NCBI RefSeq assembly: GCF_021083305.1
Contig: NZ_JAJFAY010000001.1
Span: forward strand, 1,178,001 to 1,242,000
DNA from: Haladaptatus sp. DYF46
Lineage (GTDB): Archaea > Halobacteriota > Halobacteria > Halobacteriales > Haladaptataceae
Direction: 5' to 3'
Length of the DNA stretch: 64,000 nucleotides
Part shown: positions 44,572-53,015 of the stretch, in pieces
Position numbering within the stretch: position 1 is the first letter of the stretch
How the letters are laid out: the number at the start of each line of letters is the position of its first letter
Notes under the pieces: model-generated
The model's input: only the letters and a program-made list of their open reading frames with translations
What the model was told of the DNA's origin: nothing
Database searches by the model: none
Translations under genes and position numbers: made by a program

Positions 44572-44580
44572 GCATATATG
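44572..44580 (-). promoter_or_regulatory. TATA element of the 44113-44544 gene
   Basis: Read on the minus strand it is CATATATGC. Its spacing to the ATG at 44544 fits a leaderless message and is the basis for the start chosen for that gene. Confidence 0.5.
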
Positions 44581-44634
44581 TGTTGACGAGCGAAACCAAC
44601 TCCCCCTCCCGACAGCGAAAAATCGTCCGATTCC

Positions 44635-46026
44635 CTACTCCACGCCGTACTCCCCGCTCGACACGTCCGCGACCCACATCGTCTTCTTGTTGACGAACTC
44701 GTGAATCCCGTGTTCCGAGAGTTCACGGCCGTAGCCCGAATCCTTCACGCCGCCGAAGGGGAGTCGGGGATCGGATTTGACGAGTTCGTTGACGAACACC
44801 ATGCCCGACTCGATTTCGCGGGCGACTTCCTTCGCCTGCCGCTTGTCCTGCGTCCAGACGCTCGCGCCGAGGCCGTAGTGGGTGTCGTTCGCGCGGCGAA
44901 CTGCTTCTTCGGTGTCCGAAACGCGGAACACGGACGCGACGGGACCGAACAGTTCCTCGTCCGCCGCGGGGGTACCCTCGGGGATGTCCGTGAGTATCGA
45001 CGGCGGGTAGTACGCTCCCTCGCGGTCGAGGGGTTCGCCGCCGAGTTCGAGGGTCGCACCGGCGTCCACGCTCTCTTCGACCTGCTCGTGGAGGTCGTTC
45101 ATCAGGTTCTCGCGGGCCTGCGGGCCGATGTCGGTGTCCTCGTCCATCGGGTTGCCGATGGTCAGCGATTTCATCTCGTCCATGAACGTGTCCATGAACT
45201 CGTCGTATACGTCGTCGTGGACCACGAAGCGTTTGGCCGCGATACAGGACTGCCCGTTGTTGATACAGCGAGCCTGCGCGCCCGTTTTCGCCGCGTCCTC
45301 GACGTCGGCATCGGGGAGGACGACGAACGGGTCGCTTCCCCCGAGTTCGAGGACGGTCTTCTTGAGGTTCTTCCCGGCCGTTTCGGCGACGGCCCGTCCG
45401 GCCCCCTCGCTCCCTGTCAGCGTCACCGCGGCGAGTCGGTCGTCCCCGATGATGCTCTCGACCGTGTCCGACCCAACGAGCAGGGTAGTGAACACGCCCT
45501 CCGGGAAACCGGCTTCCTCCAACACTTCTTGAATCGCCATCGCGCACCCCGGAACGTTCGAGGCGTGTTTGAGCAGGCCGACGTTTCCGGCCGTAATGTT
45601 CGGTCCGATGAATCGGAACACCTGCCAGAACGGGAAATTCCACGGCATCACCGCGAGCACCGGCCCGAGCGGTTCGTAGGAGACGTACGACTCCACCTCG
45701 GATTCCGTGCCGATGTGTTCGTCCTGCAGGAACTCGGCGGCGTGTTCGGCGTAGTAGTCACACACCCACGCGCACTTCTCGACTTCCGAGATTGCGGCGT
45801 CGAGGGGTTTTCCCATCTCTTTCGTCATCAGCTCCCCGTACTCCTGTTTGTTCTCACGAAGCACGTCACCCGCATTTCCGATGAGCCGTTGGCGCTCCTC
45901 GATGGGTTGCCGGTGCCACTCCTCGTAGGTGTCCCTGGCGCGCTGAAGCTTCTCTTCGACCGCGCTCTCGTCGTGTTCGTCGAACGTCTCGACCACGTCC
46001 CCCGTCGCGGGATTGAGACTCTCCAT
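44635..46026 (-). CDS. NAD(P)-dependent aldehyde dehydrogenase, succinate-semialdehyde type
   Basis: A 463-residue aldehyde dehydrogenase. Catalytic Glu lies in VLELGGSDPFVVLP and catalytic Cys in NNGQSCIAAKRF; MPWNFPFWQVFR and TGSEGAGRAVAE are the Rossmann and cofactor segments. The shortened N-terminus (MESLNPATGDVVETFDEHDE) and overall length match the succinate-semialdehyde dehydrogenase GabD/Sad subgroup. Starts at ATG 46026; the open frame extends more than 2 kb upstream, opposite the antiporter gene, and that part is spurious. No GABA genes lie nearby. Confidence 0.93.
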   Translation of the reverse strand: MESLNPATGDVVETFDEHDESAVEEKLQRARDTYEEWHRQPIEERQRLIGNAGDVLRENKQEYGELMTKEMGKPLDAAISEVEKCAWVCDYYAEHAAEFLQDEHIGTESEVESYVSYEPLGPVLAVMPWNFPFWQVFRFIGPNITAGNVGLLKHASNVPGCAMAIQEVLEEAGFPEGVFTTLLVGSDTVESIIGDDRLAAVTLTGSEGAGRAVAETAGKNLKKTVLELGGSDPFVVLPDADVEDAAKTGAQARCINNGQSCIAAKRFVVHDDVYDEFMDTFMDEMKSLTIGNPMDEDTDIGPQARENLMNDLHEQVEESVDAGATLELGGEPLDREGAYYPPSILTDIPEGTPAADEELFGPVASVFRVSDTEEAVRRANDTHYGLGASVWTQDKRQAKEVAREIESGMVFVNELVKSDPRLPFGGVKDSGYGRELSEHGIHEFVNKKTMWVADVSSGEYGVE

Positions 46027-46284
46027 ACCCGTTCGTGACAGTCCCCACGTGCATGTACGCTGTGGCAAATCACGTGAACTGGTCACACGATACGCGGGAA
46101 AATCGCTCACTCGGGCGGTCGGTAATCGCCATTTTCGACGGAGGGAAGCGCGATAACGAGCCGTTTCCCCGCATACGCGCCGCATACTTATGCGGGACGC
46201 TACCGACCGTTCCCGTGACATGAATCGGCAGAGGTGCGAGGGGAAAAGGACAGAAGCGAGCGGTATCGCGGAGCGTCGAGGATA

Positions 46285-47541
46285 ATGGCGTCGCTCGAAA
46301 TCTTCCTCGTCATCGGAGTGAGCCTGTTGCTCTCGCTCGTCCTGAGCGAAGCCATCGAACGACTCGGGGAACCGGGCTTTCTCGGGGAGATCCTCGCGGG
46401 AGTCATTCTCGGCCCGTCCGTCGCCATGCTCATCAGCAGCGTCTCCGAGAGCAGTCCGTTCATCCTCATCTCCACCATCGGCGGTCTGTTGCTCTTTTTC
46501 GACGTCGGCTACCAGCAGATCGATTTGAGCGACCTGCTCGCCGCGTTCCGTCCGGTGTTGATAATCGGCCTGTCGGGCGTCTTCCTCCCGTTTATCGTCG
46601 GTTACATCATCGGAAGCTACTTCGGGCAGGGATTGGAATCGAGCCTCTACCTCGGCCTCATCCTCTCGGTGACGTCCGTGTCCATCGTCGTCCGAACCCT
46701 GCTGTCGCTCGATAAACTCGACACGGAGTACGGCCGCTGGATTCTCGGCGCGTCGGTGGTGGACGACGTGGTCGGACTGCTCGGTATCTCCATTCTTCCC
46801 CTGTTCTTCGTCAGCGGCGGCCTGATGGGAACCGTCTCGGCGCTCGGGTTGGCGGCACTCTTCTTCGTCGCCGCGGCGATTTTCTACCGGTTCCTCCTCG
46901 ACCCGGTGTCCGACCTGCTGTCGAAATCCCAGGTCGGTATGGCGGATTTCATCGGCATCCTCGGACTGCTGTTCATCTTCGGCTATGCCTCCGACGCGGT
47001 GGACCTCTCGTACTTCATCGGCGCGCTGACCATCGGATTGGTCATCTCGACGAACAAGCGACTGGAGGGCAAGAAACTCCAGTCGAACGTCTACGGCATC
47101 GCCTACGGCGTGTTCATCCCGCTCTACTTCGTCGCCATCGGGGCCAGAATGAACCTCGCCGAGCTGACGGTCAACAACTTCATCCTCGTCTTCGCCGTCT
47201 TCGGCCTCCTCTCGAACTTCGTGGCCGGGTACGTCGGCAACATCATCGCGGGCGGGCCTCGGGAACACTCGCTCATTCTGGGATTCGCCCTCCTCCCGCG
47301 CTCCGAATCGGGAATCGCCATCGTCTCGCTCGGCGTCGCACAGAATATCGTCGGCAATCAGATCTTCGTGGCCTATCTGGTCGTCTTCGTCATCTCGGTG
47401 CTGCTGACGCCCTCGCTGTTGAAACGGGCGGTCGAACGCGCCGAGAGGAAGAAGGCCAACGAGGGGAAGGGAAAGCAAAAGGGTGAAGGAACGGACACGG
47501 GGAGTTCGAGCACCTCGAAATCGTCGGATACGGGCGGATAA
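46285..47541 (+). CDS. CPA2-type cation/proton antiporter
   Basis: A 418-residue membrane protein of the Kef/NapA (CPA2) family with about 12 helices. LGEPGFLGEILAGVILGPS begins the core; the acidic pair of the proton site is in GASVVDDVVGLLGISI; LPRSESGIAIVSLG near the end is the conserved R-E/S segment. The tail is Lys, Gly, Glu and Ser rich with no RCK/TrkA domain, so it is a short stand-alone antiporter, likely for Na+ or K+. Start is the ATG at 46285; an open frame 17 codons longer begins with a basic segment. Confidence 0.9.
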   Translation: MASLEIFLVIGVSLLLSLVLSEAIERLGEPGFLGEILAGVILGPSVAMLISSVSESSPFILISTIGGLLLFFDVGYQQIDLSDLLAAFRPVLIIGLSGVFLPFIVGYIIGSYFGQGLESSLYLGLILSVTSVSIVVRTLLSLDKLDTEYGRWILGASVVDDVVGLLGISILPLFFVSGGLMGTVSALGLAALFFVAAAIFYRFLLDPVSDLLSKSQVGMADFIGILGLLFIFGYASDAVDLSYFIGALTIGLVISTNKRLEGKKLQSNVYGIAYGVFIPLYFVAIGARMNLAELTVNNFILVFAVFGLLSNFVAGYVGNIIAGGPREHSLILGFALLPRSESGIAIVSLGVAQNIVGNQIFVAYLVVFVISVLLTPSLLKRAVERAERKKANEGKGKQKGEGTDTGSSSTSKSSDTGG

Positions 47542-47550
47542 TTCCGCGTT

Positions 47551-47608
47551 CGCTGTCAATCGTCGCGGTTGCACCGCTCCGCTGTCAATCGTCGCGGTCG
47601 TACCGCTC
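47551..47608. repeat. 29-bp tandem duplication at a gene end
   Basis: CGCTGTCAATCGTCGCGGTT at 47551 recurs as CGCTGTCAATCGTCGCGGTC at 47580. The unit length is 29 bp with two differences. The second copy carries the stop and last codons of the DUF7097-like gene (minus strand); the first lies beyond that stop. Confidence 0.75.
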
Positions 47609-48112
47609 CGCCGCGGTTTCGAAGGCGGTTTCGGCCCGTTCCGTGCTCCGCCGTCCCTCCGCCTCCGCCATCGCCTCCGGGTCGGGACGCACGTCGTCGT
47701 CGATTCGCGCCCACGAGTTGTGGACCTTCGCGTGACACCAGCGACAGAGGTACACCGTGATTTCGTGCGAGAGCGTCTCACCACCACCGGCGTATGAGAG
47801 GTGGTGTTCTTCGAGGAGGGGTCGCTCGTCCGAATGGGCCATCCGCCGCTCTTCGAGGCCGCAACGGACGCACTGGCGGTCGTGATTTCGACAGCGAAAA
47901 TGCGGGCAGTCGCGCCACGACCAGTCACCGTCGGGGTCCGCGACGGGGCAGGCGAAATCGTCCTCGCGGCGCTCGCGGGCGAACTCCGGGTCGTGTTGGG
48001 GATGGTCGAAGGCGTAGCGGCAGTTCCCCTCGTCGGTGAGATGGTCGCAGAGTCCGACGTGTTCGTACGGGTCGTCCACGCCGACGGCGGTGCCCGTCGG
48101 TGTCTTCTCCAT
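47585..48112 (-). CDS. HNH-like zinc protein (DUF7097-like)
   Basis: A 175-residue protein beginning MEKTPTGTAVGVDDPYEHVG, with CDHLTDEGNCRYAF, CPHFRCRNHDRQCVRCGLEE and the HNH-like segment EEHHLSYAGG then TVYLCRWCHAKVHNSWARI. The paired Cys and the His-His...Cys-x2-Cys-His arrangement resembles HNH nuclease zinc cores. I associate it with a conserved haloarchaeal family (DUF7097); nuclease activity is not shown. Start ATG 48112; longer open frame upstream is arginine-rich and in the divergent DUF192 gene's promoter region. The C-terminus lies in a tandem repeat. Confidence 0.78.
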   Translation of the reverse strand: MEKTPTGTAVGVDDPYEHVGLCDHLTDEGNCRYAFDHPQHDPEFARERREDDFACPVADPDGDWSWRDCPHFRCRNHDRQCVRCGLEERRMAHSDERPLLEEHHLSYAGGGETLSHEITVYLCRWCHAKVHNSWARIDDDVRPDPEAMAEAEGRRSTERAETAFETAAERYDRDD

Positions 48113-48173
48113 GCTGAAGTCGTAGCGGCGCGCTCGCACAAACGTTTTGTCTTCTTCCTGAGGAGTCCCCGAC

Positions 48174-48521
48174 ATGCGCGTCGTACACGAATCGGACGGA
48201 CGGTCGGAGACGCTAGCGAGCGATGTCGAGACGGCGGATTCGTTCCTCTCGCAGGCCAAGGGACTCATGTTTCGACGGTCGATCCCCGACGACTACGCCC
48301 TCGCGTTCCGGTTCGACGACGTCGCCGCCCGCGACGTCCACATGGTGTTCGTCCCGTTTCCGCTCGATGCGGTGTGGACGGCCGACGGCGAGGTACAGCA
48401 GGTAAAACGGCTGTCGGCGTGGACCGGGTTGGGAAAGGCGAACGCGGACACGCTGTTCGAACTACCCGCGGGAAGCGTATCGGACGTCGCGGTCGGCGAT
48501 TCGGTTCGGTTGGTCGAGTAG
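48174..48521 (+). CDS. DUF192 family protein
   Basis: A 115-residue protein: MRVVHESDGRSETLASDVET, ADSFLSQAKGLMFRRSIPDD, then HMVFVPFPLDAVWTADGEVQ and LELPAGS-like FELPAGSVSDVAVGD. The RGLMFR and MxFVxFPLDAVW blocks are the DUF192 signature. Proteins of this family are small beta barrels, usually secreted in bacteria; no signal is present here. Function unknown. It is divergent from the DUF7097-like gene with 61 bases between, and ends five bases before the nikR end. Confidence 0.9.
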   Translation: MRVVHESDGRSETLASDVETADSFLSQAKGLMFRRSIPDDYALAFRFDDVAARDVHMVFVPFPLDAVWTADGEVQQVKRLSAWTGLGKANADTLFELPAGSVSDVAVGDSVRLVE

Positions 48522-48525
48522 GACC

Positions 48526-48954
48526 TTACTCGGCGTCTTGGAGCGGGCTGAACCCGTCCACGGGCGTCACGGAGTAGTCGACGGTGAGCGTGTCCTTCGT
48601 GGCTCGAATTCGGCCGACGAAGGCCGAAATCTCCTCCAACGTCCCTTCGAGGACGAACAGTTCCATGCAGTGGTGGTCGCCGATGTGGTTGTGGAAGTTC
48701 GAGGCGACGAGACCCTCGTGTTCGTGACGGAGGTGCATCATCCGCTCCTCGACGCTGGTCGTCTCGTAATCGAAGAGGACGGTAACGATGCTCATCAGTT
48801 CGCGGTCTTCGAGTCTTCGATCCTCGAACTCGCCGAGGAGGTTTCTGCTGGCCTCGCGGACGACCTCGCTCCGACCGGTGTAGCCGTGTTCGTCGGCGAA
48901 CTGGTCGATTCTGGAGAGCAACTCGTCGGGCATGGAGACGCTGACGACGGTCAT
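48526..48954 (-). CDS. nikR: Nickel-responsive regulator NikR
   Basis: A 142-residue ribbon-helix-helix repressor. The N-terminal RHH domain begins [20 protein letters not shown]; the C-terminal ACT-like domain has the four nickel ligands at the same spacing as E. coli NikR: His77, His88, His90 and Cys96 ([19 protein letters not shown]). It represses nickel transport genes when nickel is bound. No nickel uptake or nickel-enzyme genes are seen in this window, so its targets are elsewhere. Two AGAACC direct repeats 17 bp apart lie just upstream (48965-48987), possible operator. Confidence 0.93.
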   Translation of the reverse strand: MTVVSVSMPDELLSRIDQFADEHGYTGRSEVVREASRNLLGEFEDRRLEDRELMSIVTVLFDYETTSVEERMMHLRHEHEGLVASNFHNHIGDHHCMELFVLEGTLEEISAFVGRIRATKDTLTVDYSVTPVDGFSPLQDAE

Positions 48955-48993
48955 ATAATAATCCAGAACCGGAACGCTATTAGAACCTTGTTA

Positions 48994-50049
48994 TCAGTAT
49001 TCGAAGATTATTCGCTCGGACTCGGGGTCCACCGTCACCTCGCCGCCGACCGGAATCGACGCGACGGGGGCGGTGTGGCCGAAATCGAGGTCGAAAACGA
49101 CCGGTGCGTCCGGATTGTACTCGGCGACGAGGTCCGTGATGGCGTCACGTTGGCGTTCGCGGTACGCCGCCCGTTCGTCCGGCGGTCGCACCTCCTCGTG
49201 CGTCCGCGCCTTCGCCCGTCCGACGAGGACCGCGGAAAACCGAGAGAGGAGACCGCGTTCGCCCATCCCCATGAGCGCCCATCGAACGTCGAACTCGGTG
49301 GGCAGTTCCTCGGAGGTTTCGAGGAGCAAGACGGCACCGTTCAACTCCTTCGGGTCGGGCAGATAGCGACTGACCGACAACTGCTGGTCCACGACTTCCA
49401 GACAGCCGCCCCACGTTCGGCCGGTGACGCGTTCGTCCCCGCCGCGCCACCGCCATCCCGGATTTGGCTCCATTTCGCGGTGCCGGTCGAGGTTGTCCGG
49501 GTCCGCCCAGTCCAAATCCTCGTCGGTGAACCGATCTGCGGGCCGGAGTTCGCCGAACGACTCCTCGAACAGCGCCCGTTCCAGATGCTCCACCGTGTAG
49601 TCGTGCATCGACCCCTGCATGGCGAACTCGGTGAAGAGACAACCGCCGTAAAACGAGACGACGCCCTCGTTCCAGAGGACCGTCTGGAGGTTCGTGTTGT
49701 CGCTCGTGCCGTAGAACCGCGTCGGGTTTTCTCGGAGGACGTCGGGGTCGAGGTGGGGCAAGATTCGAATTTGGTCCGCACCGCCGATGACCGCGATGAC
49801 GCCCCCGATATCGGGGTCCGAAAAGGCGTCCATCACGTCCCGTGCGCGTGCTTCGGGGTGGTCGTACAACCACTCGGGTGACTTCGTCGCCGTCGGAAAC
49901 TCGACGGGATTCAACCCGAACTCCGATTCGAGGCGGTCGAGTCCCAACTCGTAGACGTGCGGGAACAGAGAGGCGTGACTCGTTCCGGGTGCGACGACGG
50001 CGACGGAATCGCCGGGTTCGAGGGCCGGTGGGAGGACGAACTCGTGCAT
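48994..50049 (-). CDS. S66 peptidase family protein (LD-carboxypeptidase / MccF-like)
   Basis: A 351-residue serine peptidase of family S66. Start MHEFVLPPALEPGDSVAVVA; the nucleophile Ser is in YGTSDNTNLQTVLW, the Glu in AVLLLETSEELP and the His in VFDLDFGHTAPVASIPVGG, giving the full Ser-Glu-His triad. LD-carboxypeptidases trim murein, which archaea lack; another branch (MccF) cleaves microcin C-type aminoacyl-nucleotide toxins. Which activity applies is not visible. Start chosen at the ATG ending 50049, because the earlier in-frame residues (MARGNGDETS...) do not fit. Lies 39 bases upstream of nikR. Confidence 0.9.
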   Translation of the reverse strand: MHEFVLPPALEPGDSVAVVAPGTSHASLFPHVYELGLDRLESEFGLNPVEFPTATKSPEWLYDHPEARARDVMDAFSDPDIGGVIAVIGGADQIRILPHLDPDVLRENPTRFYGTSDNTNLQTVLWNEGVVSFYGGCLFTEFAMQGSMHDYTVEHLERALFEESFGELRPADRFTDEDLDWADPDNLDRHREMEPNPGWRWRGGDERVTGRTWGGCLEVVDQQLSVSRYLPDPKELNGAVLLLETSEELPTEFDVRWALMGMGERGLLSRFSAVLVGRAKARTHEEVRPPDERAAYRERQRDAITDLVAEYNPDAPVVFDLDFGHTAPVASIPVGGEVTVDPESERIIFEY

Positions 50050-50198
50050 GGAAAACGCGTCGATAAAACGGATGATAGAGGTTTCGTCTCCGTTTCCCCG
50101 CGCCAATGGGCCGTTACCGGAGAATTTTCCCGGAAGCGCCCACCTAAATCGAACTTAACCGAATCATAACAAAGCCCCGTTCGGCCGTGGAGAAGCGT

Positions 50199-50597
50199 AT
50201 GTCGAACAGTTCCGCGGATTGGTTCGAGACGCGGGGGGAATGGCCGGCGCTCGCCCCGACCCGCGTTCAGTTGCTGGCCGTACTCGTCGCGGGGAAGTTG
50301 CTCGATGCGGTGAGTACCATCGCCGTCCTTCACCTCCGGAGCGACGTGTTCGAATCGGTGTGGCTCACGCGAACGCTCATGGAGCAGTTCGGTGTGGTCG
50401 CCGGGTCCCTCATCACCCTCGTGTTTGCGGTTATCGGCGTCGTGGCACTCGCCGAGAGCGGGTTGGTCATCGAGCGACTCCTCCCGGAGTCGTGGGCACC
50501 CGACGGCTATCCCGCCGCGTTCAGAACGACGACGTACCTCGCCGCGGGTGCGTGGTACGGGTTCATCGGCGTCCACAACCTCCTATTTCTAGTCTGA
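50199..50597 (+). CDS. Unidentified membrane protein
   Basis: A 132-residue protein with three to four membrane segments (about 22-42, 62-90, 107-128). Polar N-terminus MSNSSADWFETRGEW. Proteins with this W-rich start and three to four helices, including GKLLDAVSTIAVLHL, are widely seen in haloarchaea and resemble the DUF5658 layout; assignment is uncertain. The ATG at 50199 is preferred to one at 50187. No operon partner; next gene 88 bases later on the same strand. Confidence 0.68.
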   Translation: MSNSSADWFETRGEWPALAPTRVQLLAVLVAGKLLDAVSTIAVLHLRSDVFESVWLTRTLMEQFGVVAGSLITLVFAVIGVVALAESGLVIERLLPESWAPDGYPAAFRTTTYLAAGAWYGFIGVHNLLFLV

Positions 50598-50685
50598 TAT
50601 TATTTGGCAGCGTAATTCCTCCGGACTCTCCCCATCGATGCCCGGAACACCAACACTAATATCGAGCGCCCGATGCTTCCCGATA

Positions 50686-51150
50686 ATGAGCGAGACGAAA
50701 GACGAACTCGCGGGCGTGGTCGATCTGTTCGGAGCGCTGACACGCGATGAATTAGCCGAGGCGCTCGCCGAACTGGCGTTTAAGCAGGGGAAATCGGTGG
50801 ACGAATCCGCGTTCGAAGCGGTCATCGAGGAGGGCGTCCGTGACTTCTATCTGGTCGAAGCCGATGCGAACGGCGAAACCGTCCTCGTTCCCGGACCGGT
50901 GGCGTTCCCCGCGCTTCCCGAGAACGCGGAGGACTTACCGCACATCATGGACGTTCCCGAACGAACCACCGACCGCGAACGATTGGGCGAACGGGTACAC
51001 GAGCGACTGGCGGACGAGGCACGGACGACCGACGAGGAGCGCGCTCGGTACCTCGTGGACGTGAGCTACGACCTCGAAGCGTGGGCACCGGTCGAGGCGA
51101 ACGACGTGCGCGAACGACTGGACGAGTCGCTCGGCAACCGGGCAAATTAA
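50686..51150 (+). CDS. DUF7109-like acidic protein
   Basis: A 154-residue soluble protein, MSETKDELAGVVDLFGALTR, with helices ALAELAFKQGKSVDE, then the segment DFYLVEADANGETVLVPGPV and a C-terminal helical half rich in Arg/Glu. The start and DELAGVVDLFGALTR-DELxxALxELAFK block are characteristic of the haloarchaeal family I know as DUF7109. Function unknown. ATG at 50686 selected from family start. It is followed 24 bases later by a CoA-type NUDIX gene; haloarchaea often keep these two together. Confidence 0.75.
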   Translation: MSETKDELAGVVDLFGALTRDELAEALAELAFKQGKSVDESAFEAVIEEGVRDFYLVEADANGETVLVPGPVAFPALPENAEDLPHIMDVPERTTDRERLGERVHERLADEARTTDEERARYLVDVSYDLEAWAPVEANDVRERLDESLGNRAN

Positions 51151-51174
51151 GGCCGGAGGGAGCAACGAAAACAC

Positions 51175-51771
51175 ATGAACCTCGGTCGGGTGGCCGACCA
51201 CGAACCGCGGTTGGTCACGGACGAGAAGCGCGAAGCCGCCGTCCTCGTTCCGATTATCGCCCGCGACGACGGGCCCGCCCTCCTCTTTACGAAGCGGGCG
51301 GACCATCTCGGCGAACACCCCGGACAGATGAGTTTCGTCGGCGGCGGACGGGAACCCGGCGACGACGACCTCTGGGAGACGGCGGTTCGGGAAGCCCACG
51401 AAGAGATCGGCCTTCGACCGGACGAGGTCGAGCGAGTCGGCAGACTGGACGACATCCGCACGATAACGCAGTACTCGATAAGCCCCTTCGTCGTTCGGAT
51501 ACCGGACCGACGGTACGACCCCGACGAACGCGAGGTGGCGGAAATCGCCGTGCTCCCCGTTTCGGGACTGACGGATTTCGACAACTACGAGAACGAATAC
51601 CGCGAGCACCCGCGTTACGGCGAGGTGGTCATCCACTACTTCCACGTCGACGGCTACACCGTCTGGGGTGCGACGGCCCGGATGCTGGTCCAACTGCTCG
51701 AACTGACGACGGACTGGCGTGCACCGGAGAAGATAGACCGGTTCGTCGATACCGACCCGGATTTGGGGTAG
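51175..51771 (+). CDS. NUDIX hydrolase, coenzyme A pyrophosphatase type
   Basis: A 198-residue NUDIX protein. The box is FVGGGREPGDDDLWETAV then REAHEEIGL; the upstream motif LLFTKRADHLGEHPGQMSF (LLxxRxxxLxxHxGQxxFPGG-like) is the CoA-pyrophosphatase signature, which would hydrolyse CoA to 3',5'-ADP and 4'-phosphopantetheine. The Pro of the usual FPGG is Val here. Start at ATG 51175. It sits behind the DUF7109 gene on the same strand. Confidence 0.9.
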   Translation: MNLGRVADHEPRLVTDEKREAAVLVPIIARDDGPALLFTKRADHLGEHPGQMSFVGGGREPGDDDLWETAVREAHEEIGLRPDEVERVGRLDDIRTITQYSISPFVVRIPDRRYDPDEREVAEIAVLPVSGLTDFDNYENEYREHPRYGEVVIHYFHVDGYTVWGATARMLVQLLELTTDWRAPEKIDRFVDTDPDLG

Positions 51772-51847
51772 GCCGGCCGAGCGTAGAAACCGTACGTAGA
51801 TTGTCGGTATCCATACCATCGAGGGGGTAGGGAGGGAACCGGTTCCC

Positions 51848-52978
51848 ATGTACGATGCAATCGTCGTCGGGGGCGGAATCGTCGGTGCCTCCGTCGCGTA
51901 TCACCTCGTGCGGGAAGACGTGACGACGCTCCTCATCGACCGTCACGACAACGGACGGGCGACCGATGCCGGGGCCGGAATCATCTCGCCGGCGACCAGC
52001 AGTCGAACCGCGTCGGACCGGTGGTTCGAGTTCGCGCTCGACGCCGCGGCCTACTACCCCGAACTGGTCGAGCGCCTGACCGACGAACAGGACGGCGAGA
52101 CGGGGTACTCGCGGTGTGACCTCCTCTCGGTCGCGGTGGACGAGGACGAAGTTGGCGACTACGATGCCGCGTCGGAGCGAATCGCCGACCGGCGGGAACG
52201 CTACGGACGACCCGAACCGGGGACGACGGCGGAACTGACGCCCGAGGAGGCGCGGTCCCGATTCCCCGCGCTCGCCGAAACCCGTCGGTGTCGGTCCTAC
52301 GACGGGGCGGCGCGGGTGGACGCCCGGACGTTCACCGAGGCGCTCCTCCGCGCCGCGGAAGGCCACGGACTGACCGTCCGCGACGGGGACGTGACCGATA
52401 TTCACCACGAAAACGGCGCGGTCACGGGTGTCGAAACCGCGGACGGCGACCGGCACGACGCGGAGGCGGTGGTCGTCGCGGGCGGTGCGTGGTCGCCCCG
52501 CTTCGCCGAGTCGCTCGGCGTGTCGATTCCGGTCGAACCCCAACGCGGACAGATCATTCACCTCGACCTGGGCGACACCGACACCGCCTCGTGGCCCATC
52601 CTCAGCGCGTTCCACGGCCACTACATGGTCCCGTGGCCGGACAACCGCGTGGCGGTCGGGGCGAGCAGAGAGGTCGGATCCGGGTTCGAACCCCACACGA
52701 CGGCCGAGGGCGTCCACGAGGTGCTCGGCGAAGCCCTCCGCGTCGCTCCGGGCCTCGCCGACGCGGAAATCGGCGAGGTCCGCGTCGGCCTCCGTCCGCG
52801 TTCGGCCGACCAACTGCCCGTTCTAGGGCCGGTTCCGACCGTCGACGGCGTCCATCTGGCGACCGGTCACGGCGCGACGGGACTACAACTCGGGCCGTAC
52901 AGCGGCAAACTGGTCGCCGACGGCGTTCGAGGCGAATCCGTCGATATCGAGACGTTCAGCGTGACGCGGTTCGAGTGA
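51848..52978 (+). CDS. FAD-dependent oxidoreductase (DAO family)
   Basis: A 376-residue flavoprotein of the D-amino-acid oxidase/glycine oxidase superfamily. FAD loop MYDAIVVGGGIVGASVAYHL; VVVAGGAWSPRFAESLG in the middle; GLRPRSADQLPVLGPVP and ATGHGATGLQLGPYSGKLVA at the C-terminus are the typical FAD-contact segments. Substrate is likely an amino acid or secondary amine. Convergent with another flavoprotein gene (53016-54140), leaving 37 bases. The start ATG is at 51848. Confidence 0.88.
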   Translation: MYDAIVVGGGIVGASVAYHLVREDVTTLLIDRHDNGRATDAGAGIISPATSSRTASDRWFEFALDAAAYYPELVERLTDEQDGETGYSRCDLLSVAVDEDEVGDYDAASERIADRRERYGRPEPGTTAELTPEEARSRFPALAETRRCRSYDGAARVDARTFTEALLRAAEGHGLTVRDGDVTDIHHENGAVTGVETADGDRHDAEAVVVAGGAWSPRFAESLGVSIPVEPQRGQIIHLDLGDTDTASWPILSAFHGHYMVPWPDNRVAVGASREVGSGFEPHTTAEGVHEVLGEALRVAPGLADAEIGEVRVGLRPRSADQLPVLGPVPTVDGVHLATGHGATGLQLGPYSGKLVADGVRGESVDIETFSVTRFE

Positions 52979-53015
52979 GTCGAAACGGGTCGTTTCATCG
53001 ACCCGCCGGTCGCCC

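Noticed and set aside
46027-48141. A very long open frame extending the aldehyde dehydrogenase by about 700 residues
   Set aside because: It lies opposite the antiporter and the DUF7097-like gene, and its translation is the arginine-rich mirror of those genes. High GC makes such shadows common.
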